The translations under genes and the position numbers were made by a program. From NCBI GenBank assembly GCA_003487005.1, contig DNFG01000520.1:1-19595 (forward strand): 19,595 nt of DNA, written 5' to 3'. Below the pieces are notes generated by a model. That model saw nothing but the letters and a program-made list of their open reading frames with translations. It had not been told where the DNA came from and made no database searches. This document shows, one piece after another, positions 13,897 to 19,595 of this stretch; the stretch's first letter is position 1; each line of letters begins with the position of its first letter. This stretch comes from Bryobacterales bacterium. GTDB taxonomy: Bacteria; Acidobacteriota; Terriglobia; Bryobacterales; Bryobacteraceae.

Positions 13897-14586
13897 CTAT
13901 TCCAGAGCCGCCAGGATCGAGGCGTAGACGACCTCCGGCCCTCCAGTGCCGTCGACTCGCCGGTACTTGCCCGCGGCATAGTGGTCGATCAGAGGTGAAG
14001 TAGTCTTTTCGTAGGCGGTCAACCGGTGCCGGACTGTATCCTCACAGTCGTCAGCGCGCTGGGCGAGTATGGTTCCACACTGGTCGCAGGCGCCTTCCGT
14101 CTTTGGCGGATGGGATAGCAGATTGAAGATTTGGCCGCACTGGGGGCAGAAGCGCCGCATACAGGTCCGGGCGATCAGCTGTGCCGAGGGCACGTCAATG
14201 TGGACAACCGTCGGTTGAGGTAAGCCTTTTTCCTGCAACAGTTTCGACAGGTAGTCCGCTTGCTGGATCGAGCGTGGATACCCATCCAGGAGGAAGCCGC
14301 CAACGCAGTCAGACTTTGCGATTCGTGCGGCCACGATCTGATTGACCAGATCGTCCGATAGCAGTCCTCCGGTGATCGTCACCCCGGCGGCGATCTTGCC
14401 AAGCGGTGTCCCCGCCTTGATCTCACCACGGATCATCTCCCCTGTCGAGATTGCGGGGATATTGAGGTGGGCAGCGAGCCTTTCAGCCTGGGTGCCCTTG
14501 CCGCAGCCCGGAGGGCCGATCAGCAGCAGAACGGGAAGTTGCGAAGTAGGGGTTTCGGTCACGGTGGAGGTCTCTGGCACGGTCAT
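13897..14586 (-). CDS. adk: Adenylate kinase, zinc-type lid
   Basis: The product is 229 residues. A short N-terminal tail (about 1-17, rich in T, S and P) precedes the core. The P-loop is GPPGCGKGT (24-32). STGEMIRGE and the nucleotide-binding GGFLLDGYPRS (97-106) are typical. The lid carries four cysteines in the order C147-x2-C150 and C167-x2-C170, so this is the zinc-stabilised form. It catalyses ATP + AMP to 2 ADP in the cytoplasm. GAGG seven bases before the ATG at 14586 supports this start rather than the longer open frame from 14634. The kinase gene upstream ends 59 bases away, and a separate promoter candidate lies between them, so adk may be both read through and independently expressed. 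A hairpin terminator follows. Confidence 0.93.
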   Translation of the reverse strand: MTVPETSTVTETPTSQLPVLLLIGPPGCGKGTQAERLAAHLNIPAISTGEMIRGEIKAGTPLGKIAAGVTITGGLLSDDLVNQIVAARIAKSDCVGGFLLDGYPRSIQQADYLSKLLQEKGLPQPTVVHIDVPSAQLIARTCMRRFCPQCGQIFNLLSHPPKTEGACDQCGTILAQRADDCEDTVRHRLTAYEKTTSPLIDHYAAGKYRRVDGTGGPEVVYASILAALE

Positions 14587-14604
14587 TTGAACGCCTCTGT
14601 GGGC

Positions 14605-14634
14605 AGTGTATCGCGCCAGTCGAAAACAAGTCAA
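14605..14634 (-). promoter_or_regulatory. Sigma70-like promoter for adk
   Basis: On the minus strand TTGACT (14634-14629) and TACACT (14610-14605) are 18 bases apart. The -35 matches consensus in five of six positions and the -10 in four. Transcription would start about 12 bases before the ATG at 14586, leaving the GAGG ribosome site (14597-14594) at the very start of the message. Confidence 0.45.
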
Positions 14635-14645
14635 ACAGGTCCGAT

Positions 14646-17600
14646 TTACTGTTGCCTGGATTCCACCGCTCTCAGGACCCCTGCAAGAACGCTTTGCAGT
14701 TGAGCCAGGTCGAGGGGTTTTGAAAGGAAGTAGTCAGCGCCGGCTTCGAGCGACTGGCTGCGGTTGAGTTCACCGGCGTTGGCAGTCAGCACAATAATGG
14801 GTGTCCGGCGCCCCCTCTCCTGGTCGATGACCCGGATGAGCCGAATGGCCTCCAATCCGTCCAAGCCGGGCATCTGAAGGTCCATCAGGATCGCGTCGAA
14901 GTCCTCCTGCCCAGCCAGCGCGACAGCTTCCTCCCCACCGCACGCAACCGCGACGTCACATCCCTGCTTCTCCAGCAGACGGGCAGCCAGTCTTCGCCCG
15001 ATATCGTTGTCCTCGACAAGCAGCAGCCGTCCCTCCAACTGCTGCCCCGGTTCAATCCGGTTCGCCGGAACTTGCGTCTTTTCGTCCGCAACGGACAATT
15101 CGACTTCAAACCAGAAGATACTGCCTCCGCCTGGACGGCTCTGCACTCCGATGGAACCGTGCATAGCTTCCACCAACCGCCGGCAGATCGCAAGACCCAG
15201 ACCCGTCCCTCCAAACTGGCGCGTCGTCGAACCGTCGGCTTGACGGAACGGTTCGAAGATCGACGCAGCTTTCCCGGGGGCGACGCCGATTCCGGTATCC
15301 TCGACGGCGAAGCGGAGCCGGACTCCTGCCGAGTCGCTGCGCAGCAATCCAACTCGGAGCCGGACCTCGCCCCGTTCCGTAAACTTGAGCGCATTCGAGT
15401 GCAGGTTGACCAAAACCTGGGTCAGGCGGTGAGGATCTCCCGTCAGCGTGGTGGGTGTGGCCGGATCGAGTTCACAGCCGAGATGGAGGCCTTTGTCGCG
15501 GGCAAGCATCTGAAATGGTTTCTGGACAGACTGCAGCAATTCGGGCAGGGCGAAGGTGATTCTCTCGAGTTCCAGCCGGCCGGCATCGATCTTGGAGAAG
15601 TCCAGGATGTCATTCAGCAGGTGAAGCAGGGACCGCGCGGAGGAGTCCACGGCTTCGAGATACTCACGCTGCTCCTGATCGAGGCGAGTCGAGAGGGCCA
15701 GTGAGGTCATTCCCAGCACGCCGTTCATGGGTGTCCGGATCTCGTGACTGACATTGGCCAGGAATTCGTCCCGCAACTGAGACGCCATCCTCGCTTCTTC
15801 CAGCAACAGTTCGATATCGCGTTTTTGCCGCTCGACGATCTGCTTCTCGCTCTTGATTTCGAAGGTCCGGGCTGCAACGGCCGCCTCCAATTCACGCTGG
15901 CGCAACAGGTGTTGCCGCCATCGGCGGCGCCACGCAAGAAACACCAGGGCCGATAGCATGGCAACACCTGAAGACAAAAACCACCAGGACCCCCACCATG
16001 GACGCAGCACCGAGAATGCCAGGGCCGCCGGTTGACCCCGCCATTCGCCGCCACGCCAGCGGGCCTGCACTTCCAACAGATAATCACCGGAAGATAAGTC
16101 CTGGAGGACGAGTTCCCGATTCCGGGTGGGCTTCCATTCCCCCTGCGCACCTGCAAGGCGATAGCGGAACTCGACCTGCCGTTCTCCCTGATACTGGGGC
16201 ACCGTGAATCGGACTCGCAGGAATCGTCGATCAAACGGGAGCGAAACCGCTTCTCCGACAGAGAGGGCGCCCTCCGCCGTTTCGAGGGTTGTGAACAAGA
16301 CCCTCGTCTCTGGCCTCGGCCCCAGCCGACGCGTATCAAGGCGGGATGCTCCGCGAGTCGTTCCGATCCAGATCGTCCCTGGAGGGTCTTCGATGAATGC
16401 ACCGAGCACGGCGTCCTGCCAGATTAGGCCATCATCGGTGCTGAGGTGGCGAAATGTTTCGTTTTCATAGACATCCACCCCGCGGTCGGTCCCGATCCAG
16501 ATGTTGCCCCGGTGGTCCGACTCGATGAAGCTCAAATCGTCGGAACTCAACCCGGAATCCTGATCGAAATGAGTGAGTTGCAGCCCTCCTCCAGTGGCAG
16601 GCACGACACGGGACAGCCCCATTACGGGTCCGTAGCCGATCCAAAGCGCACCCAATCCATCCTCGGCCAGAAAGACGAGGTTATTGTGGAGCAGACCGTC
16701 TTTCGTCGTGAACTGCCGCCAGCTGTCCCCCGTCCGCTTCAGAAGCCCTTGGCGCCCAGCCGCCCAAAGCTCACCCTTCCGGGTTCGCAGGACGCGGTAG
16801 ATGATGGAATCTCCCTCGAACTCGGGAACGGGGACCACCTCGAACCGCCACGGACGGCGATCCACGCGAGTCCGATACAGGCCATTGCGAGTCGGTACCC
16901 ACAACGTTCCGTCGGCGTCGAGCGTCAGGCTGACAACTTCATCATTCTCAAGACCATCCACCTTGCCGAACCTGTGAACCCGGCCGGAGGAGGTGTCCAA
17001 TCGGAAGAATCCGCCTCCGTTCATCCCGACCCAAAGACCGCCGATGGCATCAGCGGCCAGACTGCGGACCCTGTTGGGAGGAATTGCCTGATGGCGCTGC
17101 CAGACGGTTTGTCCGGCCTCAGCTGAAGTTTTCACGCTCAAACCCAGAGTGGTGCCAGCCCACAGGCGCCCTGCCGCGTCCCTGGCAAAAGAGGTGACGG
17201 TATTGCTGGGCAGTCCATCCCGCGTGGTGAAGCCGGCCCAGGCTCCGTTTCCAAGCGCCCTCGCCACGAAGTAGCTTTCGAGTCCGGCCCAGAGGGCTCC
17301 CTCTCTGTCCCAGAAGGCGTAGACGACCTGATCGGCAGGCAGACCGCGGCGTTCATCAATCTGCGTCCAGTCCTCTCCGCCGTCGTGGAGCAGAATACCC
17401 AACTCGGTGGGGACTGCAATCCGCCCTTCGGGCGACAGTCCAAGGGCGCACATGCCGTTTGGAGCGGGGAAGTGTCCTTCCACCCTGTGGAATTGCAGCT
17501 CCCCGGGTTGCCTGCGCCAGAGTTGATCCCGGGACCGGATCCACAGGGCTCCATGGGTATCACTCCGAATCGCGGTCCAGGCCTGAGTCGGCAAGCCTGA

Positions 17601-18203
17601 TCCTTCCTCGATACGCAGACCATCCGGTCCCAGCTTGCAGAGCGTCTGGCCACACGCGGCCCATACGGCGCCAGATGGGTCTACGTGTACGGCGCCCACA
17701 AGTCCTCCCCCGGGAGCCGGAAGGGAGCGAAACCGGGGACGATTGCTGGCCAGATCGAGGTCAATCTCGATCAGGCTCGTTTCTCCAGTCAGATACAGGT
17801 GATTCGCCGTCCCGTCCAGCGAGCCTGCCTGCTTCGCTCCCGAATCGTCTGGCAGGGGGACGACCTCGAAGCGGGCACCGCGACGGAAAGCCAGCCCTTT
17901 CGCGGTTGCCACCCAAAGCCGCCCCCGGGCGTCGACCATCAGGTCGCGAATCTGCACCCCGGGCAAGCCGGCCGCTCTTCCGAAGTACTCGAACAGCTCT
18001 CCATCGTAGCGGTAGAGCCCCCCGTTGGTACCCACCCAGATCAAACCGTCGGCATCCTGGGCGATGACGCGCGCATAGGGCGAAGAAAGCCCGGATTCCT
18101 CGCGGTAGTGCCGGAACGGCAGACGGTCCGCCGACAGATCCCCGGCAAGAAGCAGGAGTCCCACCATCAGCGCCAGGGTGTGAGTAGGTGAACTTTTCCT
18201 CAT
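14646..18203 (-). CDS. Hybrid sensor histidine kinase with periplasmic propeller and receiver domain
   Basis: The product is 1185 residues. A signal peptide (about 1-25) leads to a periplasmic Reg_prop beta-propeller (about 28-625), with repeats like [20 protein letters not shown] and [14 protein letters not shown]. Next are a Y_Y_Y domain (about 665-735), a membrane helix (about 738-758) and a coiled coil. The HisKA domain has H820 (NVSHEIRTP). The ATPase domain has a variant N-box (NLHSNALKF), DTGIG and GTGLGL. A C-terminal receiver has phospho-acceptor D1108 (MDLQMPG) and K1162 (SKP). The layout resembles the polysaccharide-sensing hybrid systems of Bacteroidetes and Acidobacteriota, but no AraC-type DNA-binding domain is present, so an unlinked partner is needed. 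The ATG at 18203 starts the signal peptide cleanly; open frame upstream to 18344 overlaps the aminotransferase. It lies 40 bases past the aminotransferase stop. Confidence 0.92.
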   Translation of the reverse strand: MRKSSPTHTLALMVGLLLLAGDLSADRLPFRHYREESGLSSPYARVIAQDADGLIWVGTNGGLYRYDGELFEYFGRAAGLPGVQIRDLMVDARGRLWVATAKGLAFRRGARFEVVPLPDDSGAKQAGSLDGTANHLYLTGETSLIEIDLDLASNRPRFRSLPAPGGGLVGAVHVDPSGAVWAACGQTLCKLGPDGLRIEEGSGLPTQAWTAIRSDTHGALWIRSRDQLWRRQPGELQFHRVEGHFPAPNGMCALGLSPEGRIAVPTELGILLHDGGEDWTQIDERRGLPADQVVYAFWDREGALWAGLESYFVARALGNGAWAGFTTRDGLPSNTVTSFARDAAGRLWAGTTLGLSVKTSAEAGQTVWQRHQAIPPNRVRSLAADAIGGLWVGMNGGGFFRLDTSSGRVHRFGKVDGLENDEVVSLTLDADGTLWVPTRNGLYRTRVDRRPWRFEVVPVPEFEGDSIIYRVLRTRKGELWAAGRQGLLKRTGDSWRQFTTKDGLLHNNLVFLAEDGLGALWIGYGPVMGLSRVVPATGGGLQLTHFDQDSGLSSDDLSFIESDHRGNIWIGTDRGVDVYENETFRHLSTDDGLIWQDAVLGAFIEDPPGTIWIGTTRGASRLDTRRLGPRPETRVLFTTLETAEGALSVGEAVSLPFDRRFLRVRFTVPQYQGERQVEFRYRLAGAQGEWKPTRNRELVLQDLSSGDYLLEVQARWRGGEWRGQPAALAFSVLRPWWGSWWFLSSGVAMLSALVFLAWRRRWRQHLLRQRELEAAVAARTFEIKSEKQIVERQKRDIELLLEEARMASQLRDEFLANVSHEIRTPMNGVLGMTSLALSTRLDQEQREYLEAVDSSARSLLHLLNDILDFSKIDAGRLELERITFALPELLQSVQKPFQMLARDKGLHLGCELDPATPTTLTGDPHRLTQVLVNLHSNALKFTERGEVRLRVGLLRSDSAGVRLRFAVEDTGIGVAPGKAASIFEPFRQADGSTTRQFGGTGLGLAICRRLVEAMHGSIGVQSRPGGGSIFWFEVELSVADEKTQVPANRIEPGQQLEGRLLLVEDNDIGRRLAARLLEKQGCDVAVACGGEEAVALAGQEDFDAILMDLQMPGLDGLEAIRLIRVIDQERGRRTPIIVLTANAGELNRSQSLEAGADYFLSKPLDLAQLQSVLAGVLRAVESRQQ

Positions 18204-18243
18204 TTGCAGGGAAACCCCCGACACTATCTGATCGGCGGGATGC

Positions 18244-19425
18244 CTAAAAATCTGAAGGGTTGGTCCAGCATCTGCGAAGAGCGGTTGCGCCGGCGCACGC
18301 CTCCAAGGGTGGAGTGAGCAGACTTGCCACGACGAAGCCCTCATTGGCGAAGTCGTAATAGTGCCCAGGCTGAATCAATACTCCATCTTTTTCAATTAGT
18401 TGCAGGGCCAGGTCTGCACCGGTTGGACTCCGGGGTCCCTCCATGAGCAGGCTCCAGCCCCCTTCGACACGCCTGGGGCGGACGACGGAGGCGCCTGCGC
18501 ACGCCTCATCGAAAGTGGCCTGAACAGCCCGGCAGCGCTCGATCACCGCCTCCCGCGCCTGCGACGCCAGCGACAACCATCGCGGCGCGGCGAAGAGCAC
18601 TGGGGCACTGACCGGGAGGTACGCATCGGCGATCCATTCCATCCGTTCGGCTGCCTCCGCGACGAGGGCAGATGGCCCGCCCAAATGCATCCAGCCCAAC
18701 TTCATTTGCGGCAGCGCAGCAATCTTGGACAGCCCGGAAAGGGTCAGAACAAGCGCCTCGGAGTCGAGGCAGAGTGCCGATACCGGGCGCACCGACCTGT
18801 CCAAACGATAGTCAAAGAAGACCTCATCGCTGACGATGGCCAGACGACGGCGTGCCGCGAGGTCAGTCAGATAGAGCCAGTCCTCGTGGTGAACGAAAGA
18901 CCCGGTGGGATTGTTGGGATTGACCAGGAGAATGGCCCGGGTCCGGGGGGTGATTTGGGCCTCGAGTTCATCGCGGCCGATAGCCCAATCCAGTTCGGGG
19001 AGCAGAGGGTAGTGGCGGACGGCGACGCCATCCAGGGCGCCGAGGCACTCGAACAGCGGATAGGAGGGACAGGGAACCAGGACCTCGTCGCCCGGGTCAC
19101 ACAACAGTTTGAACGTCCAGGAGTACGCCTCGCTGGTGCTGGCGGCGAGAAACAGCCGATCCGGGTCGACGGGAGCCCCTTGCGCGGCATGGTGGGCGGC
19201 GACGGCCTCACGGGCGCCAAGCCAGCCCTTGGGCTCCGGTTCATAGCTGAGGACGCGAGGATCTCCGAGTGCGGCCAGGATAGCCTCACTGGGAAGTTCG
19301 ATCCCACATTGGGTGGGATTGCTGCGGGTCAGGTCGAGGATGGGAAGACCCTGGCGGCGGCGGCGGGCAAGCGCTTCCGACAGCCGGTTCGGGGCCAGGC
19401 TGCGGGGGGTCCGCCGCGAGAACAC
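18244..19425 (-). CDS. PLP-dependent aminotransferase, class I/II
   Basis: The product is 393 residues, a normal length for fold-type I aminotransferases. Recognised PLP features are NPNNPTG (169-175), D200 (SDEVFFDY), and the lysine at LSGLSK (K234) that forms the internal aldimine. SYPLFE (121-126) and [20 protein letters not shown] (61-80) also fit. The position that usually carries the substrate-carboxylate arginine near the C-terminus (consensus like GYVRISLAT) reads GFVVASLLT, so the arginine seems replaced by V366. The substrate may therefore be unusual. The GTG start at 19425 has GAAGG six bases upstream and lies two bases after the FAH-family stop, so the two genes are translationally coupled. 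Confidence 0.87.
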   Translation of the reverse strand: MFSRRTPRSLAPNRLSEALARRRRQGLPILDLTRSNPTQCGIELPSEAILAALGDPRVLSYEPEPKGWLGAREAVAAHHAAQGAPVDPDRLFLAASTSEAYSWTFKLLCDPGDEVLVPCPSYPLFECLGALDGVAVRHYPLLPELDWAIGRDELEAQITPRTRAILLVNPNNPTGSFVHHEDWLYLTDLAARRRLAIVSDEVFFDYRLDRSVRPVSALCLDSEALVLTLSGLSKIAALPQMKLGWMHLGGPSALVAEAAERMEWIADAYLPVSAPVLFAAPRWLSLASQAREAVIERCRAVQATFDEACAGASVVRPRRVEGGWSLLMEGPRSPTGADLALQLIEKDGVLIQPGHYYDFANEGFVVASLLTPPLEACAGATALRRCWTNPSDF

Positions 19426-19427
19426 GC

Positions 19428-19595
19428 TCAGCCTTCAGCCACGACCGGGTTCTTGAGGGTCCCAAGCCCGTCGATCGTGACCTCCATCTCGTCGCCCGGC
19501 TTCAACCACCGTGGGGGTTTGCGAGCGAAACCGACACCGCCGGGGGTGCCCGTCGAGATGATGTCTCCGGGTTCGAGGGTGAATACGGAGGAGAG
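19428..19595 (-). CDS. Fumarylacetoacetate hydrolase (FAH) family protein, 3' part
   Basis: Only the last 55 residues are in the window; the 5' end lies beyond 19595. The visible part has [21 protein letters not shown] and [19 protein letters not shown], the standard C-terminus of FAH/HpcE/2-keto-3-deoxy-acid hydrolases and related ureidoglycolate-lyase-like enzymes. These magnesium enzymes split or decarboxylate C-C bonds in diketo or hydroxy acids. The exact activity cannot be set from this end. The TGA at 19430-19428 is two bases before the aminotransferase GTG. Confidence 0.85.
   Translation of the reverse strand, partial: LSSVFTLEPGDIISTGTPGGVGFARKPPRWLKPGDEMEVTIDGLGTLKNPVVAEG

Noticed and set aside
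1..19595. Search for mobile elements, CRISPR arrays, tRNA or rRNA genes and toxin-antitoxin or defence genes
   Set aside because: By eye no transposase, integrase, regular repeat-spacer pattern, tRNA-like cloverleaf or defence protein was found in any gene or gap.

Overview
The window is ordinary-looking chromosomal DNA from a GC-rich bacterium. The best guess is an Acidobacteriota member related to Bryobacter/Solibacter. This rests on the mix of gene families: a CBM9-like secreted protein, a DUF1080 protein, a periplasmic Reg_prop/Y_Y_Y hybrid histidine kinase, a YVTN propeller lipoprotein, a secreted YtcJ-like amidohydrolase and a secreted M24 peptidase. No phage, insertion sequence, CRISPR, tRNA or rRNA gene was seen. 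Both edges cut a gene: a DUF4198-like protein on the left and a fumarylacetoacetate-hydrolase-family protein on the right.

Left part (1-3435): the end of a DUF4198-like protein; a small unknown gene squeezed between its neighbours with no intergenic DNA; a CBM9-like secreted protein; a short FtsB/DivIC-type septum protein on the minus strand; then a plus-strand pair, cutA and an ACS-family MFS transporter.

Middle (3436-10248): a secreted serine beta-lactamase-like hydrolase is divergent from a LysR regulator, like the ampC-ampR layout. A minus-strand pair follows, a secreted amidohydrolase then a propeller lipoprotein. This pair is divergent from a Tat-type lipoprotein that fuses a DUF1080 domain to a PHP-like domain. 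The amidohydrolase/DUF1080 intergenic region holds two overlapping, opposite promoter-like signals.

Right part (10245-19595): an Rnk-like GreA/B C-terminal protein; a single-pass membrane protein of unknown function; a possible membrane-protein remnant; a secreted M24 peptidase; and a minus-strand series reading leftwards: FAH-family protein, PLP aminotransferase, 1185-residue hybrid sensor kinase, adenylate kinase, a hairpin terminator, a palindrome-rich leader, and a small cysteine-containing protein with a strong ribosome binding site.

Genes are packed tightly. Two convergent pairs share a 4-base stop overlap, one overlaps by 23 bases, and one has its stops inside a 13-bp hairpin. I found no clear new defence or mobile system. 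The most interesting items are the DUF1080-PHP fusion lacking its last PHP metal motif, the palindromic leader at 13751-13820 with its small downstream gene, the overlapping promoters at 8686-8730, and an aminotransferase that seems to lack the usual substrate-carboxylate arginine.
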